NCBI GenBank assembly: GCA_916700875.1
Contig: CAKAKS010000022.1
Span: forward strand, 11,151,013 to 11,215,012
DNA length: 64,000 nt
Source of the DNA: Sebastes aleutianus
Lineage: Eukaryota; Chordata; Actinopteri; Perciformes; Sebastidae
Direction of reading: 5' to 3'
Shown here: positions 29,301-39,052 of the stretch, one piece after another
Numbering within the stretch: position 1 is the first letter of the stretch
How the letters are laid out: every line of letters starts with the position of its first letter
Position numbers and translations under genes: made by a program
Notes under the pieces: model-generated
What the model saw: the letters and a program-made list of their open reading frames with translations, nothing else
The model's database searches: none
Told to the model about the DNA's origin: nothing

Positions 29301-30413
29301 TGGGATCCTAGTACCATTTTGCATCTTAACAATACAATACAATACAATACAATACAATAGGTGTTTAATTTTGGCCCGTGGCCCTCCATTGAGTTCCAGT
29401 TTTGGCCCCCCAAGGGAAAAGTTTGGGCACCCTTGCTCTACATGATCTTGTGTCGTGTGTTAAGGGTCCATGTTGACTATGTGATATCTGATAGGGAGGC
29501 CCAGTGGTGACAAGACCAGATAAGCAGGGTTTAAACCTAAACAAACCTAGACCCCCCCCCGCCCCTTATAACTCTGCCTTCACAACTATCAAAATATCAT
29601 ATTAAAGTCTAATTATCTCATAAATATGTAGATTTATGTTGCAGACAGTGTGTTTATTAGCTACCAGTAACTTGGGAGGATGGTTTTGCCTTTAGGGGAA
29701 GGAAGAACAGATTGGTACACAGTGGGGTCACAACGGTGACCTTATGTGTTACTGTCACAGATTTCGGTGGTCACAGTTTTTCGGTGTAACACCAAAAAAA
29801 GCTGTCAAAAAATGTATGAATAAAGCTCTACATGATCTTGTGTGGTGTGCTGAGGCTCCATGTTGACTATGTGATATCTGATAGGGAGGCACAATGGTGA
29901 AAGGACCAGATAAGCAGGGTTTAAACCTAAATAAATAGTATGAGGAAAATAAAGAGTTTTTTTTTAATATTACAGCATGTAAACATGTTCTAGTAGAAAC
30001 ACAAAATACAAGTATGAACCTGAAAATGAGCATAATATGGGACCTTTAACTCATCAAAATGTCATATTAAAGTCTAATTATCCCATAATTATATGATTTA
30101 TGTTGCAGACAGTGTGTTTTATTAGCTACCAGTAAATTGGAGGATGGTTTGCCTTTAGGGGAAGGCTGAGATTGTTATTATAAACAATCTGTTTCAACCA
30201 CTGGACTGGTTCAACCTGCTAAAGCAACAGAGTCACACACAGAGGGATTAGCCCTTCACCGGCTAGCAGGTTAGCATGCTACTTAGCATGTTAGCTAGTT
30301 AGCCACGTCAGTGAGGGTTGCCTGGAAACGCCTCTGACAGCCTGACAGACATCACCGCTCAGCACTGACCTGGAGAGATGCTTCAGGATCTGCTTCTTGA
30401 TGAGTCCAGCCAT
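2364..30413 (-). CDS. bltp3b: bltp3b (uhrf1bp1l, SHIP164), bridge-like lipid transfer protein 3B; 18 exons, 3' end outside window
   Basis: Family role: a rod-like VPS13/chorein-type lipid carrier acting in early-endosome/retrograde traffic. Coding exons, 5' to 3' on the minus strand: 30370-30413, 18315-18477, 16940-16978, 15070-15161, 13490-13679, 13268-13408, 11819-11986, 10976-11156, 10722-10805, 9508-9669, 8998-9113, 8742-8883, 7526-7719, 6715-7437, 5905-6554, 3321-3469, 2685-2842, 2364-2514. Every junction is GT/AG and phase carries through all 18, giving 3,547 bp (about 1,182 aa). The start MAGLIKKQILKHLSR is the family N terminus; the chorein motif PWTKLKTHP is exon 3. ETSHHLQITHLDLHICDD, LKAMVQYAKSLSEA and HAHEQDTKLHDIY match remembered BLTP3B better than BLTP3A. 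Exon 15 is a Ser/Gly/acidic linker. The human protein is about 1,460 aa, so roughly 270 C-terminal residues are missing to the left. Intron 1 is 11.9 kb; intron 3 hosts a C1q gene. Confidence 0.95.
3470..5904. other. bltp3b intron 15
   Basis: A 2.4-kb intron with no gene seen. It contains decayed repeats: about 5020-5110 resembles the CGATTA-type interspersed repeat also seen near 42395, and about 5205-5470 is a partial, diverged copy of the foldback transposon at 48340-49178 (shared: AACTCCCGTGTTCTGCGAG, GATAACGGCTTCAGTTCCCC, CAAAACACCCGAACT). A short CA run lies near 4650. Confidence 0.7.
8069..8670. mobile_element. Decayed DNA transposon with inverted termini and a Myb-like remnant (PIF/Harbinger-like?)
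   Basis: The ends carry the inverted sequence CCGTATTACAGAAAC (about 8071 left; complement ending near 8666). Between them, about 8299-8394 on the plus strand reads LTREIKGREWAKIADTVSAL followed by CGIQKMLSKRKYVH and a stop. This resembles the Myb/SANT-like DNA-binding protein encoded beside Harbinger transposases (W, IADTVSA and basic C-terminal positions). No transposase catalytic region is seen, so it is a dead or non-autonomous copy in bltp3b intron 12. Family assignment is inference. Confidence 0.6.
9670..10721 (+). mobile_element. Intron 9 with a retroposed sequence ending in poly(A)
   Basis: About 9880-10380 ends in ATAAAA, a short spacer and an A-rich tail (10355-10385), the signature of a retroposed sequence in plus orientation. 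An open frame at 9896-10198 has no family I recognise and no splice or promoter support. The element's start and identity are not resolved; the rest of the intron shows nothing else. Confidence 0.4.
11987..13267. other. bltp3b intron 6
   Basis: A 1.3-kb intron with no gene, RNA gene or bounded repeat that I can recognise. The open frame at 12540-12926 is not supported. Confidence 0.6.
13861..14466. mobile_element. piggyBac-type MITE, TTAA-flanked
   Basis: A 606-bp non-coding element. Its left end TTAACCCTTGTGTCTCACT and right end AGTGAGGCACAAGGGTTAA are inverted copies with one mismatch, and both abut TTAA, the piggyBac target-site duplication. The interior is A/T-rich with no transposase. 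It lies in bltp3b intron 4. Confidence 0.75.
15964..15972 (+). promoter_or_regulatory. TATA-like box of the nested C1q gene
   Basis: The run TATATATAT lies about 51-59 bases upstream of the likely ATG at 16023, leaving room for a start site near 15995 and a short 5' UTR. The position fits a TATA promoter, but no start site was measured. Confidence 0.45.
16023..16757 (+). CDS. Secreted C1q-domain protein (C1q-like/cerebellin-like), single exon, nested in bltp3b
   Basis: Uninterrupted 244-aa frame. Residues 1 to about 19 (MERVFLLLLTVSSSLCAG) form a signal peptide. About 25-105 is a Cys-containing coiled-coil with heptads, and about 110-244 is a C1q domain: RMAFTAALG near its start, an aromatic GMYYFSYTMY core strand, LEAGDSVFVKIYANRVLYDD, and the terminal NTFSGFLLFTL. 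There is no collagen repeat, so it is a C1q-like/cerebellin-like protein, expected to trimerise and be secreted. Such genes are expanded in fish, often immune or tissue-restricted; the exact function is unknown. An upstream in-frame ATG at 16008 would put five polar residues before the signal peptide, so 16023 (A at -3, G at +4) is preferred. The gene lies antisense in bltp3b intron 3. Confidence 0.9.
   Translation: MERVFLLLLTVSSSLCAGNYSHLGTGTSMAVCQPDTCALLSEVAAMGEKLAAMTQTQSTLERNLGAMMQKMANVEASLQTCKSQIEELRKINQAQDEQLKALVGVTSASASRMAFTAALGTSAGPFEHDTPLQYQRILSNIGSGYNPATGIFTAMVRGMYYFSYTMYNNNSGQSNSVVSLMMNSQKMVSTWDTVGDDSHDSATNAAVVQLEAGDSVFVKIYANRVLYDDVNYYNTFSGFLLFTL
16871..16876 (+). terminator. Polyadenylation signal of the nested C1q gene
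   Basis: AATAAA lies 114 bases after the stop codon and 64 bases before bltp3b exon 3 begins (16940), so the nested transcript can end within the host intron. Confidence 0.7.
16979..18314. other. bltp3b intron 2
   Basis: A 1.3-kb intron with no gene or bounded element that I recognise. Confidence 0.6.
18924..19547. mobile_element. hAT-type MITE with 8-bp target-site duplication
   Basis: A 624-bp element flanked on both sides by ATGTAAGC (18916-18923 and 19548-19555). Its termini are imperfect inverted repeats: CAGTGGTTCCTAACC on the left and GGTTGGGTACCAGTG on the right. There is no transposase frame. Fragments with the same end sequence occur near 40065-40150 and 44050. The 8-bp duplication and CAGTGGTT-type end fit the hAT superfamily. 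Confidence 0.85.
22599..23052. mobile_element. Short inverted-terminal DNA element with TTAAAAGGAACAG / CTGTACCTTTAA ends
   Basis: A 454-bp element. The left end TTAAAAGGAACAGTGTGTA and the reverse complement of the right end, TTAAAGGTACAGCGTGTA, are near-identical. A partial copy starts near 39915. TTAA at both extremes may be the target duplication. No coding capacity is credible. Confidence 0.65.
28337..28823. mobile_element. hAT-type MITE with perfect 8-bp target-site duplication
   Basis: A 487-bp element bounded by inverted ends TAGGGATGCACTGATACC on the left and GGTGCATCCCTA on the right, with an inner GGTATCGGATCGGTA match. It is flanked by a perfect 8-bp duplication GTGCTTAC (28329-28336 and 28824-28831). 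Non-coding and non-autonomous; the duplication length and terminus fit hAT. Confidence 0.9.
29026..30140. repeat. Local tandem-type duplications in bltp3b intron 1
   Basis: Several blocks recur in the same order: GATTGGTACACAGTGGGGTC at 29026 and 29711; GATCTTGTGT near 29443 and 29836; CCAGATAAGCAGGGTTTAAA near 29515 and 29906; GACAGTGTGTTT near 29645 and 30109. This indicates serial partial duplication. A pentanucleotide run (ATACA)n lies at about 29331-29360. Confidence 0.7.
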
Positions 30414-30831
30414 GGTAATCCCGGTATCCTAGAGAGCCGGTAGTCGGTGTTAGCTATAGCCTGGCTAGCCTCTAACTAGCTCCACTCGAGAGGTATAAAC
30501 ACAGCAGCTCAAATAATCATCCCCCGGATCAAGTCTTCATCTCTCGCTTCATTCTCTGAGAAAACGAGGCAGTTTTTGGGGTGTAAATAAGGCATTTCAG
30601 ATAGTCCGAGTGACATCACGTTAGGCCATGTCGAGCAGAGACACTGATAAAGCTCCTAAACCCGATCCAGGACCAGATATCTCTCTCTGCAATATCATAT
30701 AAACCGGACTAACACCTGGACAGCAGAGCGTCGGTAGGGCGAAGCAGCGTTTCTGTTGTCACGGCGGCGAGGCGGGGCGTCATGGTGCGTTCAGGCTCTG
30801 CTGGGAAACACCTATACTTAGAGATGTGGAT

Positions 30832-31052
30832 TAGATAGATAGATAGATAGATAGGTAGATAGATAGGTAGGTAGGTAGGTAGGTAGGTAGGTAGGTAGGT
30901 AGATAGATAGATAGGTAGGTAGGTAGGTAGGTAGGTAGGTAGGTAGGTAGATAGATAGATAGATAGGTAGGTAGGTAGGTAGGTAGGTAGGTAGGTAGGT
31001 AGGTAGGTAGGTAGGTAGGTAGGTAGGTAGGTAGATAGATAGATAGATAGAC
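30832..31052. repeat. (GATA)/(GGTA) microsatellite array
   Basis: Alternating blocks of GATA and GGTA tetranucleotides in about 220 bases. The TYLP/SIYL-type peptides in its minus frames are repeat translations. Confidence 0.95.
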
Positions 31053-31330
31053 AGATTCAAGATTCAAGATCCAAGCCCTTTATAGTCATTGTGTAGTACA
31101 ACGAAATTAGATTGTGACAATCCCATAGGTGCTACAAAAGATAATACAATAATAAAAAGAGATAGTGCAATATCAATATAAAAATACAATATGTATATTG
31201 ATGAGATGACAGTTTTGCCAGATTACAGTTTTGCCAGATTACAGTTTTGCCAGATTATTGCACAAACTGTCCGTCAGATAATTATATAATTATTGCACAG
31301 CATCATATAATTATTGCACAGAGTGATCAG
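31053..31330 (-). mobile_element. Retroposon 3' end bordering the first GATA array
   Basis: AAGATTCAAGATTC-type sequence, then CCTTTATAGTCATTGTGTAG and ACAACGAAATTAGA, are typical of a fish retroposon 3' end, here in minus orientation with the tetranucleotide array as its tail. CAGATTACAGTTTTGC recurs in tandem at about 31213-31257. Family not assigned. Confidence 0.5.
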
Positions 31331-31395
31331 CATGTCATTGCACATATCCGTAACAGTAGATTTACAGTATTTACATTGCAAAAGATATATATATA

Positions 31396-31407
31396 GATGG
31401 ATAGATG

Positions 31408-31450
<43 letters not shown>

Positions 31451-31498
31451 GGATAGGTAGATAGGTAGATAGATGGATAGGTAGATAGATAGATAGAC

Positions 31499-31530
<32 letters not shown>

Positions 31531-31561
31531 GGATAGGTAGATAGGTAGATAGATGGATAGG

Positions 31562-31620
<59 letters not shown>
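31396..31620. repeat. (GATA)n microsatellite array, second
   Basis: About 225 bases of GATA with GATG and GGTA variants. It ends abruptly at a retroposon 3' end beginning at 31621. Confidence 0.95.
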
Positions 31621-31847
31621 TAACTTTATTGATCCCGAGGGAAATTCAAGTTTCCAGCATCACAGTTCCATAGTGCAAAACATGTTAGTAAAAAGGCAGT
31701 AACAAAGTTAGTAGTACAAAGTACAAAAAAAATATACGATATAAAAAAACAAGGAGATGAAGAAAACTGTTAAAACTGAATATAGTGCAGGGTAACTCCA
31801 GTAGCTTACTCTATGAAAGTGCACTGTGTGCATTATTATCTGGGGTA
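31621..31847 (-). mobile_element. LINE-like retroposon 3' end (same family as 44106-44458)
   Basis: TAACTTTATTGATCCCGAGG and GAAATTCAAGTTTCCAGCAT, through to TATTATCTGGGGT, match the reverse complement of 44106-44458 along nearly the whole length. The GATA array is its tail. It is 5'-truncated and non-coding. Probably an L2/CR1-type LINE tail, but the clade is not certain. Confidence 0.65.
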
Positions 31848-32027
31848 AAGGTAGGTATTTATATTTATATTTATAAGGATAACCCCTTTTTTTTAGAGGG
31901 GTAGGGGTGGGGAACAGGGGATGTTCATGAGTAGATAAAAAGTCATCATCTGAAAGCTGGGAACCTGAAGATTAATTTGAGATGCAGCTCAGCATTGTGT
32001 CAACTTGTGCTAGTCATAAATAAGAAA

Positions 32028-32799
32028 TTAAAGGGACTGTTTGTAAGAATCAGAAATGCTTGTAAACAGTGACACCTGTGGCCGTTAAGTCAACGAAAGT
32101 CAGTGTCGGGTTCGCACTTGTGCTCGTTCTAAATAGACATGAACGAGCATTGCTCAAAACAGTGAGGCGACACACGTCAGCTAAAACCACAATATCACTC
32201 TATATTTCACCTGCTTGGCAGTAATGTTAGCTGACCCGACGAAGGTCTCTCCATGAATCAATGCTGAATCCCAGTGTTGGCTTTTACTACTTCAGCCTCT
32301 CGACCGCGGTCAGAGGGAACAGAGAAGACATCGGAGTTTTGGTCTGAGACGATAACGTTTCTCGCTGCGGAGCCCCGTCACTTCACAAGACACGGGAAAC
32401 CTCTGTTGGTCTGGAGGAGCTGCAGCAGTTATTTCTGCACAAACGTCCACTGTACATTCACTAGATATTCTCAGAGCTACGAAGTCGTCTGCAGTGTGTA
32501 GTGTGCGTGCATGCAAGTGAGGTGGAGCGAGCTGAGTGAAGGCAAGCAGGCAGGCAGAGGAGCAGAGTACAGCAGAGACTCCGGTCCTGGAGACCAAAGC
32601 TACGGTCTCCCCCGCATCTTCCGACCGCGGCCAACACTATTTAACAGACGGGCTTCACTAGATATAACTTTGCGGTTTTGGTGCTTCCGTGTAGTTTGTG
32701 TTGGAGTCTTGTCTGAACAGCGTAGCCACATGCGAGCGCGCATGGGACACCGACCCGGATTGATTTATACGTGTACGAAGTTACAAACAGTCCCTTTAA
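32028..32799. mobile_element. 772-bp inverted-terminal DNA element with TTAAAGGGACTGTTTGTAA ends
   Basis: Left TTAAAGGGACTGTTTGTAAG and right TTACAAACAGTCCCTTTAA are inverted copies, with TTAA at both extremes. The interior is GC-richer than its surroundings and contains incidental open frames. It appears to be non-autonomous. Confidence 0.75.
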
Positions 32800-34466
32800 A
32801 TTAAAATAAATTGTGAAAGTGTATAAGGGCTTAGAACATTGTGATCAAAGTATATGATGGTCATTCCCATGCTCTATTATGTCTCATAAGTTGTTGCAGC
32901 AATTTTTGGGTTGATACCATTTGTTACATAGATTTGGTGCTAAATTTAACCTTTTTTTACCACTCGAGAATTGATAAAAAATGATCACTAATCCCTCCAA
33001 AATACCAAATTAAGACACCAAGACCTTGAGGAACACCATAGAAAGAACCATGCTGTAATTTGATAGCAAAAACTTTTGACATTTGGAGATTTCTGCAAGA
33101 GTTGTCATTGTCTATCTACTGCAATGTGGACATGGCTTCAGGGGGTAATCTGCCTTGTCAGTGTTTTCTCTCACCGTAAAATGCTCTTTTAGTGCCATCT
33201 AGTGTTCAAACATGCTTCATACATAAAAACAAGAATAAGACATGGAATAAGCATAATAACTAGAAAAATAACTTGATTTTCTAATAAACATTAGAGAAAA
33301 TGTGCACATGAGGATTTCAAAAAATGTCTTACAGGGATATTATTATTATTATACAACATTATAACAATACAATTGGTGATATAACAATAAGGCCATTATA
33401 AATGAACTGAGAATCAAACACACAAAAAAGAAAATTGTACTTTTGGTGTTTGTTTCATTGATGTAATGTTAAGGAAAACTACTATAAAAAGACACCGTGT
33501 TCCATTTACTTGCAAACACCCTCTTAGGGTTGTAAAACAATTACAACTATTGCCAGAGATTGATCAAAAAGTACAATAACATAACAATATAAAACAAAAC
33601 AGAGTAAATAAATATAAAGTGTATAAGAAGTAATATTAACCTGGAACCCCCTCAAGGACCCCACTTTGAAAAACCACTAGACTAATCGATTAGTTGATTT
33701 AATCGACAGATCTGTAAAACTGAGTTTCTCCGCAAAGAATCACACAAAAGCACCACTTTAAATCTTGTGTTTACCAGAGATGAGCTCATACGGTTCCTGG
33801 AAAATAAGTCATTCAGCATGAAAAAAAGCATTAAAAAACAACTAATCTACTCAAGAAATCTTAGTCGACTAAGACCAAAACAACCGATTAGTCGACCAAT
33901 CGACTAAATGAAATGCAGTGAAACGACTTGGGACTTTTCACTTCTTTGTCAGTTGACATTCAAACTGTGTTACTTTAGTTGGTGTGTGTGTGTGTGATGA
34001 GTGGAGAGAGATGTAACCATGCATACTGTAGGAGTTCACAGCAGCCTGCAGACTAACAGCTCAGCTGCCACGTATGAAAGGAGGAGCAAAGAGAGGAAGA
34101 AACAGCCCCTCCCTGCTTCACTGCAAAGCTTCAGTAGAAAACCGGTTGCAGGAGGTTTGCATCAGTCTTCAGTGTTTAAGAAATGTAACAGCATTTATGA
34201 ACATTTGTCACAGTAAAACAGATGTATAATAGACAGTTTTTCTGTCACAATCACATAGATTAATACATTTTAGATAATGATGACACTGTTGGTGCATTTT
34301 TTCCCCCAAGATTGTGCATCTTTTGTCCTTCCCTAGATAGTATAATGATATTTTCTCACTTCTTTTTCAATATTATATTTATTGTTTTTTTTGTCCATTT
34401 TGAAACAACAGAACAAACATTCACAAACGTCCCCAATAATAACATTTTCGGTACAAATAAACTTAA

Positions 34467-35197
34467 TAAACCTAATATTAATATAAAATAAACCAGTATA
34501 GATACAGGAAAAACATACTATATACAAAAAATAGATAAATAAGTAAAAAGAATATACACATTTCTCACTTCTAGTTATTTAAAAAGTGAAATAAAGCTAA
34601 TTTTGATCCTGTGCACCACTTTGAAATCTCCCTGAAGATGCCTAAACCATCTTTTAACCAAGTATCACTGCATGCTGCTGCACCAGCTTCTGCAGGAACT
34701 TCATTCTTGTTTTTGGGTGTATAATAATAAAAATACTATGATTTCTGAGCTTCTGATGTAAAAAAAACAAAAACAGCGTGATCATAAAAGTGTAAGAGGA
34801 GTAGAAGCCATTCATTGTTTTCCTGGTGTTTTTATGTCATTAAAGTAAAGTTAACCTAATATTAATATAAAATAAGCCAGTATAGATACAGGAAAAAACA
34901 TATATACAAAAAAAATAGATATATAAGTAAAAAGAATATACACATTTTCTCACTTCTGGTTATCTAAAAAGTGAAATAAAGGTTTTTGAAATCTCCCTGA
35001 AGATGCATAAACCATCTTTTAGGAACTGCATGTTGCTGCCACAGCTTCTGCAGGAACTTTTATTCTTGTTTTTGGGTGTATCATAATAAAAACACTATGA
35101 TCGAGCTTCTGATGTAAAAAAAACAGCATGATCATGAAATTGTAAGAGGAGTAGAAGCCATTCATTGTTTTCCTGGTGTTGTTATGTCATTAAAGTA
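34467..35197. repeat. Tandem duplication directly upstream of ckap4
   Basis: Copy 1 (about 34467-34850) and copy 2 (about 34855-35197) share long blocks in the same order: AACCTAATATTAATATAAAA, CAGTATAGATACAGGAAAAA, TGAAATCTCCCTGAAGATGC and GAGTAGAAGCCATTCATTGT, then TTATGTCATTAAAGTA. Copy 2 has lost about 40 bases. It ends about 20 bases before the ckap4 TATA box. Confidence 0.85.
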
Positions 35198-35213
35198 GAC
35201 CCATACAGAGCAC

Positions 35214-35219
35214 TATAAA
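35214..35219 (+). promoter_or_regulatory. TATA box of ckap4
   Basis: TATAAA 182 bases before the chosen start codon. It predicts a transcript start near 35245, downstream of the in-frame ATG at 35227, which argues for translation from 35401. Confidence 0.5.
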
Positions 35220-35400
35220 GTTGAACATGGGACAACCCCCATCCGCATACCTCAACGCTCTAAAAAGCCACGACGCGCTCACTGATACGCTGCTGCTCCA
35301 AGTTACTGGAAAACCCTCTCCATCCACGACTGCACAACGACAGAAACCTCTCACATCACACACACACTCTGATTTATCTCAGCGAGCTTGCACATTGAAA

Positions 35401-38400
35401 ATGACTGCGAAAAACCGACACAAGAGCAGCGGCAGCTCCAGCGAGAAGACGAGCGCTGCCGCGTCCGCGTCCAGCAGCCCGGACGACGCGTCGAAGAAGA
35501 CCCAGCAGAAGAGCAGCAGCAGCAGCAGCAGCAGCACCGGGAACGGGACTAGTGCAGCACCTCAGGCTCAGGGGCCACGATCCGGGGGCAGCTGCCTCGG
35601 TGTCGTCGCCACCACAGTGTTTTACGTCGCGTTATTAGGCGCTGCTGGGTTTGCTGCTTTCTATTTGCAGCAAGTTGTGGAGGAGATGAGGCAGACGAGC
35701 GGCAGACATGAGGAGAGCGCAGCGAGCAACGCGAAGCTGAGCGTACAAATGGAGAGCGTCGTTCAACAGGTAGGGAGATAAATGATCAGTTAAATGATGG
35801 GAGAAGTGTAATTTATGAGTGTGAATGGTTTTAGCAGGGGGTGACAAACTTTTTCCACAACTCCTAATGAAATAACACATAAAAAGCAATGCACATCATT
35901 GTTTTTTGTTAGACATTACATAACCAGAGCTGTACTGGATGTACTTTTGGGGGGTTGGGCAGGTTTGGTGAGCCACAGTGATGGCATACTTTTCATTCAG
36001 AAAAAAGTCCCATAAAGTAACAATAAAAGTTTGAGATCAGGTGAAAATTAATAATGTCTGCATTGTTATGCTTTCTTTTGTTGTCTTTTGATTGTTAAGC
36101 TGCAGAGGGCAATAGAAGATGAGTTCACATTGTCTCTATAGCAGGGAAAAAGGACACCCTCCTTTTGTTTTAAAACAGTAATGTCTGATCATCATTCATC
36201 TTTTGCATGAATAAAAAATGTCTGTTTCATTCATTCTCTCCTCACTTCCTGTCTGTAAAGTACACATATGAGCAGTATAACTTACTCCAGTTGTGATGAC
36301 TCAGCTTTAATAATGCAAATGTTCAGGTGGAACATGTTGTCTTGGTTGGCTTTGGTTGGGAGGAGCTCACTACTACAATAGCAGGCCTCCTTATATAATA
36401 GTAACACTGAGGAGCCCTGATTGCATTGTGAATATTCACCAAAGTGTTAACAAATATACCACAAACACAAACAAATAAAATGTATTATCCATTTCCTGCA
36501 CCATTTTTTACCACAATAGTCAAACACTCTTTTAAAACATGGAAAAAATAGTAAGTGGACCTTTTTAGTTAAGGTACTTTTGCCACACTATTCCTAAGGT
36601 TTAGTTATGTAATTTCCTTTTGTTTTGCTTGAGTAATTAATACAATTATTAGGTTATTTTATGTTATTCCGTCCCACACCTGAAGCAGTATTTGATGAAT
36701 AGTGGGTCTTTGTTGTTGGGGGTTGAGTAAGTTAATTGAAGCTGAAGGCAAATATATGTTTTGTATGTTTTTACTCATGTGGGATAAAAACTTTGGAAAT
36801 CAATAAAATATATTTACAAAAAAATAATAACAAAAAAATAAACTTTATTTTGGAATTTGCCCATACACTTTCAAATATTGCACTTACTGAATATACAACA
36901 AAATATATATTTTAATATGCAAAATATCTCCTTTTGCATATTCAGGAAGTGTAATATTTGAAAGTTCTAGGGCAAATTACAAAATTGAGACGAAAGTGAG
37001 AGTGAAAGTTCATTCTTAATCATCATAATAATAATGAACTTCAATAAATAAAGCTCTTTAGAATAAATCAATGAATAAAAGCATAAAACAAAAAGAGAAA
37101 CTCTAATTAATAGCCATTTTTATAAAAAAATATATATAGTTTTTAAGAGTATTGTAAAAGAGTTCATTCTTGACCTTAGGAATAGTACTTTTACCAAAAT
37201 AATGTTAACTGAAGATCCACTTACTGGCATTTTGTCCTGAGCTCTTAACCACATCGCATGGTCTTCATCGACAACTAAACTCACTGATGAAGACCATGAG
37301 ATGTCATTGAAAGCCCCGGAAAAGGTAAGCAAGTGAACTTTGGTGAGGAATAAGCACAGTCTGCTCTAATTGGTCAACCGAACCGATCTCTTCGGACTCC
37401 GCTCCATTAGCCGCTAGGAAAGTGTTATGCAAATGTGTTACTTTGTGACATCACCAAGTTACGGAATAAAAGGCGGGACTTCAAACAAGGCGTTTCAGGC
37501 AGTTCAGGAGCAGTGTTTCTATGGGGGAGAGTAACTCTTTTTGGCGTGGACTTTGTAACTTTGCAGACCTTTTACATGTACACAAAAAAAACTATATTAC
37601 ACTAAAGGAATGGGAAAAAGCACAAAAACATAATAAGTTCCCCTTAAGAAAGTTAAATAAACTACTTAAAAACTTGCTTGAGTATCTTAGATGCTGAAAA
37701 GTTGACATTTTGGACACATACATGGTTTTGTTGCAATTATTGTATTGGAGTGCATTATAATGTAGGATGTTCAATCATAATCCTGTAGATGTTAAAAAGG
37801 ATGAAAATCTGATGTTTCCTGTCTTGTTGCACAGGTGGAGTCTCTGAGGAGCGTTGTGGACGGGCTGGAGTCATCGCTGGGCATCACTCGGGTGGAGCTG
37901 GAGGGGGCCGTCAGCCGGATGAAGAGGGGCGAGGTGGAGACGAGGAGGGTGGAGGAGGCCCTCCAGAGGCTCCAGAACAATCTGCTCAGGGACCTTTCAG
38001 ACGGCATCAACGAGGTGAAGGAGGCCCGAGAGAAAGACTTCTCTTCTCTGGAGAAGACGGTGGAGGAGCGTCTGGCCGAGGTGAGTCAGTCCATCACGGC
38101 CAGCGTGGCGGAGTTCACCGAATCTCAGGGCGAAGCGCAGAGCCAGCTGGCTGACCTCAAGGCCCGCCTGGGTGACATGGAAGACCCTAGGCTCATCAAA
38201 CAGGAGCTCTCTGCCATCGTCGAGGCTGTGACTGAAATCAGAACAGCCAATTCGGCTGCTGACGCCTCAGCGGACTCGTTCAGGGAGCAGGTGGGCGCCG
38301 TGAGGTCAGAGCTCCAGACTCGTAACCAGGAAGTAGCCTCGTTGTCTCAGGAAGTTCAAACAGTGAGGTCAGTAGTGTTAGAGAACGTGGGGAATCTGAG

Positions 38401-39052
38401 GAAGTCGCTGTCGGTGGCAGAGGCTGACGTCCAGGTTCTGAAGGACAAAAGCGAGACACTGGAGAGCAGCGTGGAGCAGGCTGCCAACGCCATTCTTAAC
38501 GTGGAGAGACAGGTGAACGAAGGAGTCGGTCAGGTCCAGAAAAGATCAGAGGACCTGGAAGCCAGAGTTAAATCAACGGAGGAGAGTGGCGATTCACTGT
38601 CAGCGTCACTATCAAACATCGGCGCCAAAGTGGATTCACTGTTCGCCAAATACGACACCCAGGACAGCGCTCTGGCTGCACAGGGGCAGGCCGTGGAGAA
38701 GGTCAAAAGTGGCGTGGAGCAGGAGATGGAGGCGCTGAAAAGCAGTCTGGGGGAGCTCCAGTCCAACATGGCGGCTCTGGGTGGCGCCCAGACCAAGCTC
38801 TCCTCAAAGGACTCGAGCCTGGGTCAGCAGGTGGTTGACTTGGAGAAGAGGCTCGCCGCTCTGGAGGTCAGCAGCAGCAGCAGCAGCACGAAGCCAGAGC
38901 AGCTGCAGAGCTTAAAGAGCATGGTGGCTGGTTTGGAGGCCAAAGCGGCCAAACTAGAAGGCCACGATAAGGCGATTGCTGCTCTCCAGAAAGCTCTGAA
39001 GGAGACCACACAGACACTGGAGGGCTTATCCAAAGGCAAGAAGGGAAAGTAG
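35401..39052 (+). CDS. ckap4: ckap4 (CLIMP-63/p63), ER sheet-spacing coiled-coil membrane protein; 2 exons
   Basis: Exons 35401-35769 and 37835-39052 (GT/AG, phase 0) encode 528 aa; human CKAP4 is about 602. Family role: a type II ER protein whose luminal coiled coil sets sheet width and whose cytosolic tail binds microtubules; also reported as a surface receptor. Residues 1 to about 62 are a Ser/Lys-rich cytosolic tail with a poly-Ser run. The membrane span is VVATTVFYVALLGAAGFAAF (about residues 69-88). The rest is a long heptad-rich coiled coil, including the family signature RDLSDGINEVKEAREKDFSS followed by LEKTVEERL, ending KGKKGK. The two-exon layout matches the mammalian gene. The frame stays open upstream to an ATG at 35227 with good context, which would add 58 residues, but the TATA box position makes that unlikely. 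Confidence 0.95.
35770..37834. other. ckap4 intron 1, repeat-filled
   Basis: A 2.1-kb intron without a gene. Inverted matches at about 36549-36605 and 37160-37225 (TAGTAAGTGGA...CTATTCCTAAGGT) delimit a decayed inverted-repeat element, with a further repeat after it at about 37320-37660 that ends in CCCCTTAA-type sequence. Confidence 0.6.

Larger units (their letters stand above)
18478..30369. other. bltp3b intron 1 (11.9 kb)
   Basis: No nested gene seen. It contains the hAT MITE at 18924-19547, the TTAA-ended MITE at 22599-23052, the hAT MITE at 28337-28823, CGATTA-type repeat sequence near 26270-26575, and local duplications at 29026-30140. Other open frames here have no recognisable family and no splice support. 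Confidence 0.7.
30414..35400. other. Intergenic region between divergent bltp3b and ckap4
   Basis: A 5-kb head-to-head spacer. About 30414-30780 is CpG-containing and is the likely bltp3b 5' UTR/promoter, with no clear TATA box. The rest holds GATA/GGTA arrays, two retroposon 3' ends, a 772-bp inverted-terminal element, CGATTA/ATCGACTAA-type repeat remnants near 33680-33910, and a tandem duplication next to ckap4. No gene is seen. Confidence 0.7.

Noticed and set aside
2364..30413. Assignment to bltp3a (uhrf1bp1) instead of bltp3b
   Set aside because: The extreme N terminus fits either, but LKAMVQYAKSLSEA, ETSHHL...HLDLHICDD, the EATKTREGWA region and linkage to ckap4/ikbip fit bltp3b.
30818..31067. 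Minus-strand open frames rich in YLPT/SIYL
   Set aside because: Pure translation of the GATA/GGTA microsatellite.
32274..32804. Overlapping 75-97 aa frames on both strands
   Set aside because: They lie within the inverted-terminal element 32028-32799 and match no family I know.
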